From Mesostigma viride (Eukaryota; Streptophyta; Mesostigmatophyceae; Mesostigmatales; Mesostigmataceae): 64,000 nucleotides of DNA. Shown here one piece after another: positions 53,401 to 63,200 of this stretch. The stretch spans positions 28,082 to 92,081 of the forward strand of contig RPFO01000667.1 in the NCBI GenBank assembly GCA_009746045.1, in the 5' to 3' direction. A model generated the notes under the pieces. It worked only from the letters and a program-made list of their open reading frames with translations. It made no database searches and was not told the DNA's origin. Position 1 is the stretch's first letter, and each line of letters opens with the position of its first letter. The position numbers and the translations under genes are program-made.

Positions 53401-54016
53401 ACAGATACATGCCCCTGATGTGTTGGATGTCCACCTGGATATCCCCCCGCTCTCTAGCAGGTTCTCTGGCATGGGACTGTGGGAGGCGAACAGCATTCTC
53501 CTGACAGACACAATTCTGAGCAGCTGCACTGCAGGCCTCTAGCAAAGGCTCCTTGCCAATCTTCCAAGCAAACATCTCTGCCTGCTTAGAGTGACCAAAG
53601 ATATGGTGTAGAGTGTTTCCAGCCTGAGCATAGCTCAACCCCCTGTCAGCCTGGCTGCACAGAGAGGAACGTGACAAAGACTGTGTGCTTGGGATAGCAC
53701 GACCCACCTGCTGTTCTCTTGCTCCAGGGACCTCCTCCAAGGTAGCTCGGCTCCCAGAGCCAGCCCCGGTTCCCACAGAAGCTGCAGGTCCTTCCAGTCT
53801 GGCGGCTTGACTCCCAGAGTCAACCCCAACAACTGGAGACCCTGCACCTGCCACAGGCACAGGGAATTCCACTGCTGCAGCAGCGTTATTGCAATCATTG
53901 AGTGGAAGCACCTCATCATTCCCAACCCCTTGCTGCTGCACAAGAGGGACACCCCCATTACTATGTACAACTGTTCGTCCCACTAGGGGTGATTGACTAT
54001 TTACAGGGGACAACAT
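50429..54016 (-). CDS. pol: Copia-2 pol polyprotein (IN, protease-like, RT, RNase H)
   Basis: 1195 codons, unbroken. Residues 1-130: low-complexity leader with SPVNSQSPL. HHCC finger: H137-x4-H142 and C169-x-C171. Integrase core: D196, D249, E281. Low-complexity linker 440-490. Protease-like domain 525-600 with D531-T-N and AILGQNFL. RT 730-925 with VDFKRAF (D799), GLRSSPIIWRKSLE and SLHGDDL (D895, D896). RNase H 1030-1170 with D1039, E1086 and D1124. It lies in the same frame as gag, two codons after the gag UGA, so its ATG may be used rarely and readthrough is the likely route. Products copy and integrate the element. Confidence 0.93.
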   Translation of the reverse strand: MLSPVNSQSPLVGRTVVHSNGGVPLVQQQGVGNDEVLPLNDCNNAAAAVEFPVPVAGAGSPVVGVDSGSQAARLEGPAASVGTGAGSGSRATLEEVPGAREQQVGRAIPSTQSLSRSSLCSQADRGLSYAQAGNTLHHIFGHSKQAEMFAWKIGKEPLLEACSAAAQNCVCQENAVRLPQSHAREPARERGDIQVDIQHIRGMYLLVGVDRFSRYRLLTILPGMQEHQLLMGLQSLLPGFGVYTKVQADLQFDCLIKLADQLPCKLVVVPRECHGQQGAVERSIREVKTVVLAARSVPVVASALEKAAWCKGIEEQLNHRVTYYYDGVAVSPLALQFGMLSQDVVAACLKKADRVFSRLRRKDKGWKMLRPQVGLRVRMWKEPSLPGKRGKWQDGQVTHVEEANHSCLVALESNPKHVYRLSWAHVKERRPTAIWPEDGPDPPLEGDEQDESQAADANPPCLDYGLSWMDEGEQESAETSVTRPEVARAAPQSRGLLMADIIRALQNSKRDPKVSKLTGWGSCGAPALEVDTNSQVSILRVEDAAGLQWSSPSCLAVSDFSGNVSMKILGEVSVPILGVPTTFSVVEGYQGPAILGQNFLCLPGVRISSEELALEGQGRLPLQRYRYSQGLSVAVRAVRGLEAEGPDTKEPIAGDLLILPTTFDPRELGVQRYQIPGTSPVPWRKLVEMMQSPKMAKAWTLGFVASGHEWIVANCAEPVDVLPEDHQLLRLMFVLKLKEVDGVQVPHVRPVVTEYHGTGQLADEELYTPGMLHDTWRILLCIYLSFLQKGIPYSSVLVDFKRAFLKGDQQEAQDTWRTIPPFFVKVPAVWRAELKTRYLRILKGVEGLRSSPIIWRKSLEKYLRSVCGLSVSPVDPCLFQGSYEGLPAFASLHGDDLHLLGHPTWQELTLARIQKRFELGKIQYMVENEPMVFCGMQATLVHQQGTWSIQLEGGKDYPQQIIDALQEPITQARCATIRGMLAWLASICAPDLLVLSRLTDSQLVEVGAERVVEAVRMSPPLMLGPLDLYRPFDMMLYVDSSMDSRKVTEVRGRAAALISLVQEQSSLVCWYSRLQNRVTPSSDIAECRAICEGLHTALYLRELFYQLCQVASCRLQMHTLVRTDSMGMVQFVHRQLARSRDLDYLLLKEMSCLANIEHVAGVDNPADALTKLEEKAELQYPLLRGLMASKGGGPE

Positions 54017-54025
54017 CTCAAGTCA
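54011..54025 (-). promoter_or_regulatory. Candidate UGA readthrough site at gag-pol junction (Copia-2)
   Basis: The minus strand reads CCA TGA CTT GAG ATG TTG with gag and pol in one frame. UGA followed by C is the leakiest stop context. In Copia-1 the same junction reads CAG TGA CTA GCT, matching the UGA-CUA readthrough motif. The pol sequence after the stop (SPVNSQSPL) is conserved in frame in both. Confidence 0.7.
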
Positions 54026-54985
54026 TGGCTTACCCACCTGGCCAGAGCCTGCTCCAGCAGACTTGGCCTGGTCTGGGCAGTCACGTCGCCAATGACCCGT
54101 CCTGCCACATCCAAAGCACTTGTCATCCTTCCCAGCAGCAGCCTTCTTCAGGCCACCCTGGTTCTGGCTGCTCTGACTGGCCTGGGTGCCCTGGCCCTGG
54201 CTCTTGCCTTGCCCTTGGCCACCCTTGTTCTGCTGACCACCCTGGTGACCACCAGCCTGCTGCTGACCCTTGCCTTTGGATCCCTGCTGCTGGCCCTTGC
54301 CACCCTGGTTACCATTCTGCCTGCGCCTGTTAGCCCTCTGACGCCTACTAGGTCTGGTTTCTCCCTGAGCACCCTGCCCAGGGGCGTCACCATGGACCTG
54401 ATGAGCGGAGGCTGAAGGGGCACCAGTCACCTGGATTGCCTTGCAAGCAGCATTGTCAGATGGACGGATATTGAAAATAACCTTTTGCAAGGCTGGCCAC
54501 GTCCCATCTGTCTGATCAGCAAACATCCTAGCTGCATTTCTCCCATCCACACTCAGCCCCATGCGATCCAGGAAGTAATCTGCCACTGCTCTATCAGTCA
54601 GATTGAAGCCATGCTTGGCCCCCTTCTCCCTGATGCGTGTGAGCCGCTGCAGCTCCTCAGCTATTGTGCCCTTGATCTCAAAGGTATCATAGCTGAGCTT
54701 ATAGTGATTAGTGAGGTTGAGTACCTTATCAGAAAACTCCTGACGTAGGCCCTCTAGGAACTGAGACCAAGTCAGCTTGTCCTTGACAGCCTGCCTAGCC
54801 TTGTCCCTCACCCGCTCACTTGAATCCCTATTAGTCGTGGATGTGTGGAATACCTGCACAAGGTTGACAGTGGGATCTACAGAGCATGAAACTAGCTCCA
54901 TATCCTCCAACCACTTGTCTAGCTCTTCCTGTCCCACAGGAGGCTTGAGAGGCTTCTGGCCATTCATCACAGCCACAGCACTCAT
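54023..54985 (-). CDS. gag: Copia-2 gag
   Basis: 320 codons from MSAVAVMNGQKPLKPP. The N-terminal half has the Copia gag layout (DKWLEDMEL, FSDKVLNLTN, LDRMGLSVDGRNAARMF). Residues about 205-275 are Gln/Gly/Lys-rich. A CCHC knuckle C-x2-C-x4-H-x4-C is at 290-303 (CFGCGRTGHWRRDC). The frame is open 37 codons further upstream, but Copia-1 starts at the equivalent Met, which decides this start. The UGA stop (54023-54025) is followed by CTT GAG ATG of pol in the same frame. Confidence 0.92.
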   Translation of the reverse strand: MSAVAVMNGQKPLKPPVGQEELDKWLEDMELVSCSVDPTVNLVQVFHTSTTNRDSSERVRDKARQAVKDKLTWSQFLEGLRQEFSDKVLNLTNHYKLSYDTFEIKGTIAEELQRLTRIREKGAKHGFNLTDRAVADYFLDRMGLSVDGRNAARMFADQTDGTWPALQKVIFNIRPSDNAACKAIQVTGAPSASAHQVHGDAPGQGAQGETRPSRRQRANRRRQNGNQGGKGQQQGSKGKGQQQAGGHQGGQQNKGGQGQGKSQGQGTQASQSSQNQGGLKKAAAGKDDKCFGCGRTGHWRRDCPDQAKSAGAGSGQVGKP

Positions 54986-55047
54986 ATGAGGTCTAGTCCC
55001 AGGCAAAGCACGAGGGTCACTGCCAATGACAGCAGCTCCTACTGGTG

Positions 55048-56562
55048 CTAATGGCGCAGGAACATAGCTGCAGGAACACCAGACGGAGGCACACATGGTC
55101 TCTTACCAGGTGCTTGCCGTTCAGCATCATTCTGGCCCTCCCCCGTCAGCACCACGCCGTCGGTTGGCCACCCTGCACGCTCCTCCCCTTGTGCCACCTC
55201 TTTCCTCTTCCGGTTGGACGCCCTCCTGCCATTGACGCCCTCTGCCGTTGGGATTGCCTGTCCCTCTGGCACGACGTTGGCGGGGCCTCCCGTGTCTGCC
55301 CTTGCCTCACCCCCGCCATCCCCCGCTCCCGCCCCGCTCCCGCTGCCGCCCCGCGCGTGTTACGAAGCATTATAGAATACCACAGAAAACACACGCAGAT
55401 ATGGCCGCTGGAACCCACTCAGGCTCACGCACTTACTCCAGACGAGGCCGCCTCCTGGCTTGCACTCGCCTGCCCCTCCTCACGGTCTGGACGCTGCTCA
55501 ACACCCTCAGCAACCGATGTGGCTGCTGCTGCCTCTGCGACAATCTGGAGGTCTGGGTTAAACTCTCCCAGCACGCAGGTCACAGGTCGCCCGTCTTCCT
55601 TGCGTTCGACTGGATGTTGTGTCTCGCCTGGGTTGCGATGCCAAGCAAGATTGCGCAACCACCGCTTACCGCCGCCGACAAGCTCGTTCTGCTCGCCTCG
55701 GCCGTAACGGTCGTACTCGTGAGTCGCCTCACGAGGGATATGCAGATCAGCTCTCTGCCTTGCCTCGTAGGTCTCGGTAGTGCCGTCGCCCTCGTTTATC
55801 TGCTGGGCTGAGCGCTTGACGGAGCCCTCTGGCTTGTCAGTCCACTCAAAATGGACGTCTTCAGGCGTCTTCTCGACCCCTGTGACAATCTCCACCTCCG
55901 GACCCCACGCAGTGGTGGTTTCCGGCCTCGGTGTATCAAGCCTGGAGTACACTCCGAAAGGCTGCGTGGTAATATAGAACCTGTCTGCGTACCCTCTCGA
56001 CTCTTGCAAAAGGACAGCAACAAGATTCTCAATGGTTTGGGCAAATACCTCCGCCGTGCTCCAAGGATTCACCGCCTCCCGAGCACGCGCGTTCCGGATG
56101 ATGTCGGCGTCTGGTACCCCCTCTCCTAGCACTGCTGTCGCCACCCAGTGGTTGAACAGTCTGGTGCTGCCGAGCGCTGTTGCCACGATCTGGCTAAGCG
56201 CCTCCCTGGCTAGGTCGAGACCGGCAGCGTGATATGGGCGCCCTGATAAGCGACCTCCACACGATTAGCAGTTTCAGCTAGCGCGTCCGAATGCGCACCA
56301 ACTCTTCCACCGCCACTCGCCCCGTCTCACCTGGAGAAATCACGACGCGAGCCCGTTGTATAATCGGGTCCGCCGCCGCTGGCCTGTTGCCTCCCCCACT
56401 CACCGCCACCCACCCCTCTTCTGCCAAGTGCCTCGCTACGTAGGCCGCTTGCACGAATGTTGGAGCGTTTGCTTGGTTACGGTAGGGGAAAAACGCTTGC
56501 GCGTCTCTCTCTGCTCGTTCGCCTCACCAGCACCGTGGCTGCTTGACGATGAACCAGACATG
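55048..56562 (-). pseudogene. Copia-2 leader ORF, broken by frameshifts
   Basis: The equivalent of the Copia-1 leader. From the ATG at 56560-56562 the frame shifts within about 20 codons. The conserved blocks then occur in different frames: TFVQAAYVARHLAEEG (about 56415-56465), SPGETGRV, EVAYQGAH, and finally an open frame 55425-56186 with TRLFNHWVATAVLGEG, QQINEGDGTTETY and a variable end. The basic C-terminal part (NRKRKEVAQ, GKRPCVP) is in a further frame (55048-55272). In Copia-1 the N-terminal two thirds are intact. Function unknown. Confidence 0.6.
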
Positions 56563-56574
56563 AAAGCGTGGAAG

Positions 56575-56584
56575 CAATAGTACG
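56575..56584 (-). promoter_or_regulatory. Candidate primer-binding site, Copia-2
   Basis: CGTACTATTG on the minus strand, immediately inside the 5' LTR, identical to Copia-1. Confidence 0.5.
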
Positions 56585-57238
56585 ATTTGCGCAGCAACTC
56601 GTCAGCAGAGCTTGTGAGCTCCTGGTCCTTGCCGGCTGGAATGACCCTAGGCTGCTGGCTAGCAACCTTTATCCTCACACCAGGCCTACGACCCTCGATA
56701 GGCTCGCCACTCGTCGTGACGACCAAGGTTCGTGTGTGAAGACGCTCGTTGCCTCGTTGAGCCTCGAGCTATATGCAACCTCGTTCCATCCTTGTTCCTC
56801 GGTCATGAGCAACGCTGGGCAACGCTACATTGCCAGAGCCTCGTATCGCTGCCTTGCATCCTCGTTGCAGGCAGCATACAGGAATCTCTGGCTATCCTGT
56901 GTCTAGGACAGCACAGGACCTGCCACAGTCCTGCAAGGACGTACATCCTTGCAGACCTGCTGGCTGGTTACTGGCTTCTACTAGCCACAGTACCGTTGAG
57001 CCCTCAGTACACTGTGTCCCAGTCACGTGAGAGTCCAGGCTAAGCCTGTGCAGGCACGGCCTGCCACGTGTCCTGTCCACTATGCCCTGAGTGTGCCCCG
57101 CCCTCGCCCACCGGTCGGCAGTACTTCGGGACTTGATAACTTTCTAGTCCCTTGTCTGTTCTAGGCGGTTGACACGGCGTTGGAAAGGTCTCCTCAACCT
57201 GCATCCATCTAGCACATTGGTGCCCCAATATGCTAACT
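56585..57238 (-). repeat. Copia-2 5' LTR
   Basis: 654 bp, one substitution from the 3' LTR by eye. Promoter is expected in this LTR by analogy with other Copia elements; no TATA box was pinned down. Confidence 0.93.
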
Positions 57239-57243
57239 ATAGC

Positions 57244-57857
57244 CTCATCCTGCATGCATCCTCCATGATTACCAGATTGATGTTCCGTTCAAAGATGACC
57301 TATAAACGCGTCCGCATTCCCAGCTAACGCTGCAGCGGACATCCCGTACCAAATCTGGATGCTTGGGCTGGCGCAGACTGCCCGGCCATAGGGAGAAAAT
57401 CGACATATGATAAGCGATGACTCATCTAGCACTGAAGACCAAGAATTCACTATTTTCCTGCCTGTATTTTCCCAATCCTATAAATCTGGCCATGCCTAAC
57501 CTACGAAAATCACGCATCGACATTCTGAGCAACATTCTGAACCGTTTCTGGCCGCAAGACGCAAAATTTCCATGATAACGGCACGTTGGCAGCCATATCT
57601 CGTTACGCGCGCGCGCGAGCGAAAATTTCCCGCCAAAGTCACGTGATCCTGTCGTAAAGCACGTTGTAATTACCAGGCTATGGCGAATATTACCCCCAAA
57701 CCTATGCATCACCTTCGTCCCAAAGTGTTCCCGGACCCACCGGACAACTTGCATCCGTCACGAGTGGCGCGGCGCTTGCGGCGCGGCGCGAATTACGACC
57801 GTTGGTCAAACTACCCAAAATTTCGGGTGGTTTACGGACTAAGGGTTAAACTCGTCA
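57244..57857. other. Spacer, no recognised gene
   Basis: Short frames only. It ends in CGTCACACAGTGACTCTG, where a LINE-B end begins. Confidence 0.4.
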
Positions 57858-58140
57858 CACAGTGACTCTGCTCCCGTTGGGGAGTCACGGAGCATTTACC
57901 CCGATGGATGGATAGATGGGTACACGCAATCCTACCGGTCTAAGCTATCTACAAGCGATCTATACAAAACAATCCTATTCTTATTTCTAAATAAATCTCT
58001 GGCCGCTCGCGGCCCTAGGGGTCTTGTCTAGCATGCCTCCCGCGTTTGCAAACACGCTCCTTCCCCACTGCAGGGGGGGTGTTGTCCTCTATGATCTGGG
58101 CCCACTTGGCCTTGTCCATCATCTTTTTCCAAATCACGTG
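57858..58140 (-). mobile_element. LINE-B copy 9, 3' end with short GGAT repeat
   Basis: Minus strand: hairpin region CTCCCGTTGGGGAGTCACGG (57869-57888), only about three GGAT units (57903-57915), the block ACACGCAATCCTACCGGTC, then the C-terminal coding region (58035-58135, KMMDKAKWAQIIEDN-like). It shows the unexpanded state of the microsatellite. Confidence 0.75.
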
Positions 58141-60298
58141 CGGAGAGATCGATCTTGTCATACGTTAGTAATAAAAAGGGGTACGTAAATGCACAAAGAA
58201 ATAAATACATAGATAAGAAGTGGTAAAGATCGAATAAAATGCATAAATAAGTAAATAATAATAAAGTAATAATAAGAAATTAAGAATAATGATGAAATGA
58301 TAATAAGAAGAATAAGAATAAATAAATGTAATTATAATAAGGATAAATATACATGTGGATGTTCAACTGTTGGACACATAGTTATTCATGCACAACATGT
58401 AACACCAACTCATGCTATGTACAAGCATGCATGCGATAGTATGTTATACATGAGAAAACTACCTACTAACCTAGGTATTGCATGTACGTGTTGCAAGATG
58501 GCACCTGGCCGTTTACCTATTAGCTACAAGTATCTCACGACGGAAGGGCGGCTACACCACGTCCACGTGACCCCAACGGTGTTAGGGCATAATACATGTA
58601 AGCGCTGGTTGGATTGCCAATTGTAGAAGGGTGCGAATGTTGGTCAACAGGGACTATAAATGCCACTCTATGATATTTGGCAACAGGGCGATCAAAAGAA
58701 TCTCATGCTTGGCGCTGTACTCTATGTGCCGCCGATACCTCACGATATCCCCGAAGCCCCATTCCATGCAAGTTCTAGCGGGGTTCATTGTTGCACTCTG
58801 GAACCATTGGGCAGCGGTCACGCCGGGCATGTTCCTACTAAAACTGTGCCGTATGTATGGAGGGAATCCATATGGTAGGCCCTATGTCACGGACGCGAGC
58901 TATGTCATCCGGGCGGCGCCCACTATGCACAAGACCGGTGACGTGCGCAAGGAATTTGTTTTCTACGCATTTTCGACAAAGGCTAGTGACCGGGGGGGGA
59001 CACTAGCACTTGCAGCATAAGAGCGGACGAAAGTGTACGTGCATGCGCGCCGGGCCAGGCACAGCTGGGCGCGCAGCACTGACTTGAGCGGACGGCAGCA
59101 CAAGTGCGCAGCGTCGAGAGGATCATACGCGTGTTAGTGGACAGCTGGAGCTGAAGCTGGACTGCTGGACTTCAACAGCGCCGAGGCTATTGACAGGCCA
59201 GGTGTCTTTGTGGTGTAGAATAGCGGGTCAACGTTATGAGGACTGGACAGAAAATGAAAAAGGACAATTTGCGGTGCGGAGCCAGATCGCTGGAATGAAT
59301 GCGAAATCGCTGGCAGCCCTACAAAGGGATTTCTTCTAGAAAGGAACGATTAGACGCAATGTTTGCTGGGCCACTCACACGCAAGGTGTGAGCGTGCAGA
59401 TTGTCTGAAGGATATTATGCTTCGACCTTGCTGGACGTGACTCAATGTCGGACATTCCCAGGGACAGAAATGCCGGAGCCTCTAGGAGATGAGATCGGCA
59501 ACAGGGTAGCAATTTAGATTTGTCGGGATGCCTTCCTGCTTTTGTTGGCATGTGTGGTAGAAAGCCAGGACGGCAACTGGAATGCGGTTTCTATTTGCAT
59601 GGTTCAGGCAGCAAGATAGTTTTGGCATTCCTGGCTGGACTGACAAGTGTGGCGTGTGTCATGCGTGTGGCATGCATGACGAATGGTTTGGTTCATAGTC
59701 GAAGAGGACTCTCACGCAGCGTGTAGTCTCTTCGAGTCTCTCGTTAGTGGCCTTCGTGTTTCTCCCTTTCCTTGGGAGCAAGGCCGGTAGCATGTCATGG
59801 AGCGCTGCCTAACTGCGGGCTCGTGAGCATGGAGTGCATCGATATTGAGACTATCAACGTGTTGTAATTGTATTAACTTTCTCAATAAATTCCGCATGTG
59901 CGGCTTCATCATCAGACTGTGCAAAGTGTGTGTTGTGAAAGCATTGTTCTATAGCAGGGGAGGCAAAAGCACCCTCTTGCACCATCATATTGTCGCAATT
60001 AGAGTAGTTGGAGCGTCTAGCTAACGCCCCAGCAAGGATATTCAAACGCGGCACGCGACGGTACACAAGGGGATCAAGAAGGTGGTCATCAGGCACGAGG
60101 GACAGTTCCTTGTCCTCGGCTGAGAGCCCTCTTTTCATTACTCGAAGAGACTAGCTCCATCTGCAAAGGAACATTTTCATTTCAGCAAAGAGAGACGGTG
60201 TGCAGTTTTCTGGGGAAGACTAGCACACATAGTGGCCTGATCAACCATTAAGTCTTTCAGATTAGACCGTTGCTACTTGGTAGTGGTTGTGGCAGTTT
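58141..60298. other. Region left of the methyltransferase retroelement
   Basis: 58195-58345 is A/T-only low-complexity (AATAAGAAT-type). The frame 58631-59020 (129 codons) and the frame 59854-60138 (minus) are of unknown meaning. The 5' LTR and leader of the retroelement at 60299 should lie here or further left, but without its second LTR I cannot delimit it. Confidence 0.4.
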
Positions 60299-63200
60299 AT
60301 GTCATATCACACTAGGTCGGTCACAGCGTTTTTGGCAAGCCACGCAGGCTGTGCCAACACGGGCGTCGACACCGACGGGCAGGAGCTCTCCAGGGTCGAT
60401 ACCACCATCAACATGTCAGGAACTGACCCCACAGCATCAGGCAGTGGTGGGTCAGCGCCGGCAGCTACGGGCGGTCAAGCAACTGACCCGCCCAGCGGTC
60501 GTCTCGGCACTAGTGCGGACACCGCTTTGTTAGGTAATGGAGCGCCTTCCCTTTCTTCGGCAGGGGACGGTGGTGCTCTTACCCAAGTGCTGCGCCTGCT
60601 GCAAGAGCAAGCGGCAGAGCTGGCGGCACTCCGAGCTCAGCAAGCGACGCAGTTATCGCAACAGGCGACGCTTGTTGAAGAAACTGTGCGACTTGCTTTG
60701 GAGCGCGCGGAATCTACGGCTGAAGCGAGGCGTGCTACGGAGCGCGCTGAGCAACGGCGGCAGGCGGAGGCAACCACGGAAGCTGCACGCGCCTGCCAAG
60801 CTGCGGCCCAACGCGACGCCGAGGCCAGGCAGGCTGCCGACGAGGAGGCCGCTGCCGAGGAAGCGCGGCGACATGAGGCGCTGCGTGACCAACGCGGACA
60901 CTTCGACGAAGAGCGCAGTGGGACAGGTCCACTACGCAACGTTGAGCCCAGTCAGCCACGCGTCGGACCAAGCGGTCAACGGCGGGGCGACGGGGAAATG
61001 GCGCAGGATGACGAGCTGCAGCCGAACGTCGGTCGGGTAGGCACCCGGTCGACTGCCGACGCATCTTATACGCTGGGGGGGAACCTACGGGCACCCAACC
61101 AAGGCACGTTATCGTGGCGCGGCGGGTATGGTGCAGCCCCCAGGGGGGGAGCATCAGGTGGCTTGTTTAGCACAGGTCGGCCACCCATGACGGCGGCAGC
61201 AACGCCGTTGGGTGGCACCGCAGGGCGGCCCAGGCTTGGCGGCACTCGGTCAGACTTCGGCTGGGGCCAAGTCGATCGGGAGGTAGCCAGCATACCATGG
61301 GGTGAGGGCGACGACGTCCAGCGACCCCACCGCATGCCGTACGGCGTGCATGGCGAATCCACTCGTGTGCCATCGCTGCCCAAGGTGGAGCTTCGCGAGA
61401 AGTTCACCTCAGCAGGCACGGGTGCGACTTTAGAGGAAGCCTATGAGCTCTTCCGAGCTCATTGTAACACTTATCGTTATGCCTCGGGGTATCCTCTTCG
61501 CCATGAGATGGTGATGGATTTTATTCACCTTTTTTTCCATGACCTGACCAAGAAGAAGGTCCAGGTTTTGGTCCAGCATTACCGAGCGCTCGTGGACCGA
61601 TGTCATCGCACGGACATATGGTTTGCGCTCACGGACATGGGCACACCGGATCTCGACTCGATCATCTTCGATGTCGACCCGGCAGAGCAGCTGTGGCAGC
61701 AACTGCGGCTGGAGTACCCAGTTGAGCACGTCAAGGCCATCGCGGAATGGAATGGAGCGTTCACCGTCGCCGAGGGTGAGGATCCGGCTTTCTCCCTTGA
61801 CCGGCTTCTCGCGTTTGCGGGCAAAGTGCCTGATTATACGCAGACCAAGGCTTGCCGGTTATGGCGGAGTGCAGTGCCCCTGCTGGCCATCGATCTTCCG
61901 GAGCCGCCCGGTGGGGAGTGGACTTTGGTGACTCTCTGTGCAGCATTCAAGCGGCTGCTCAGGAAGCGTGCGGAAGGCGAGAAGGGTATCTCGTCTGAGC
62001 TGGCTGAGATGCGCAAGAAGATGGCTGAGATGGAGAAGGCCATCGCGGTCAAGGGTGGCCAGCGGCTGCCTGGTGCGGGGCGCGGTGAATATGTCGGCAC
62101 TCAGGGTGGTGGCAACGCCGGTCACGGGGGCAGCGGCGGTGGCGGTCAGGGTGGCAGCGGCGGTGGCGGTCAGGGTGGCAGTGGCGGTGTCAGTCGTGGT
62201 GGCGGCGGCAGTGGCTACGGTGGTCGGGGTCGCGGTGGTGGTCGAGGCGGAGGCGGTCGTCCGCCGTCATCGGATGGGACTCAGGAGGCGCAGGGCGTGC
62301 AAGGCGCGCTGGGCGCACCCACCCCGTCACGCGGTAAATGTTACCTTTGCGACAAGGATGGGCACCTTAGTCGCGAGTGTCCAAGCCGCTGCACGAAGCC
62401 GCATGGGGCAGACACGAAGTGGCACCTGATGAACAAGTGTCCAGCCGCGGGCATCAAGACGGTCCACTTCGCCGAGATGGCGGGCAAGACCGACTCGATG
62501 GAAGCCCAGGTGGCTGCCATCAAGCATGGTGAGGAGGCGACGGCGCCCCCCAACCAATTCGCGACGGTGTACCGGGAGGACCCATTCTGGGCGCCCATGC
62601 CGGGTGACGTCGAGATCAACGCTGCGGAGGCTACCAAAGGCAAGCAGGCACGCAGCCCGCTTTCTTTTCAGCAGGCACCCATGTTGCCTGCCGGGCAGTT
62701 GCCCGCGTCCTTTTCCATGCCGCTGGCTGGGGTGCAATCTGCTTTTGAGCATGCGAACCCTGCTGGGCTGGAGCAGCGTAGGCGATTGGCGCCTGTGTAC
62801 CCAATGCCGTTCATTGTGGACGTACCCATGTTTTCAGCACGGCAGGTGGTCGACACCTTCGGGCAGAAGGGGGTTGAGTGGCTGGGGTCGGTTGTGTCCG
62901 AGATCCAGTTGTTCGCAGATGGGCATGATGTGCGCACCTTGCGCAATTCTGAGTCCGTCACCTACGGGCGTCAGCCGGTAGAAGCCGCAGTGCCCGTGGT
63001 GCAAGCGGGAGTGGTCAGCACAAGTAGCCAGCAGCGCACTAGTGCAGTTCCCCAGGTTCCCACGGTAGTTCCATACCCCAATGGTGAGCCGTCCATAGCG
63101 TTCCAAGCAGTTGGAGCCTGTGGAGATGTATGGAGCGACATGGTGACATGTCCGTTGGTTGGCGCAGTCAAGCTTGATAGCGGTGCTCAGCCGCTAGTCA

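Larger units (their letters stand above)
48838..57238 (-). mobile_element. Copia-2 LTR retrotransposon, young, pol intact
   Basis: A complete 8.4-kb minus-strand element with 654-bp LTRs that differ at one position by eye (C/G near 49000 and 56744), so it inserted very recently. Contents in element order: 5' LTR (56585-57238), candidate priming site, leader ORF (frameshifted), gag, in-frame UGA, pol, 3' non-coding region with conserved hairpins, purine tract, 3' LTR (48838-49491). Domain blocks of Copia RT and RNase H identify the superfamily. It is a sister family of Copia-1: proteins are clearly alike, LTRs are mostly different. Confidence 0.95.

Noticed and set aside
53780-53840. VDSGSQ in the N-terminal region of Copia-2 pol as the protease active site
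   Set aside because: It is not conserved in Copia-1 and is not followed by the other retropepsin blocks; the DTN block after integrase fits far better.
58631-59020. 129-codon plus-strand frame
   Set aside because: No recognisable domain or supporting signals; too short to accept by itself.
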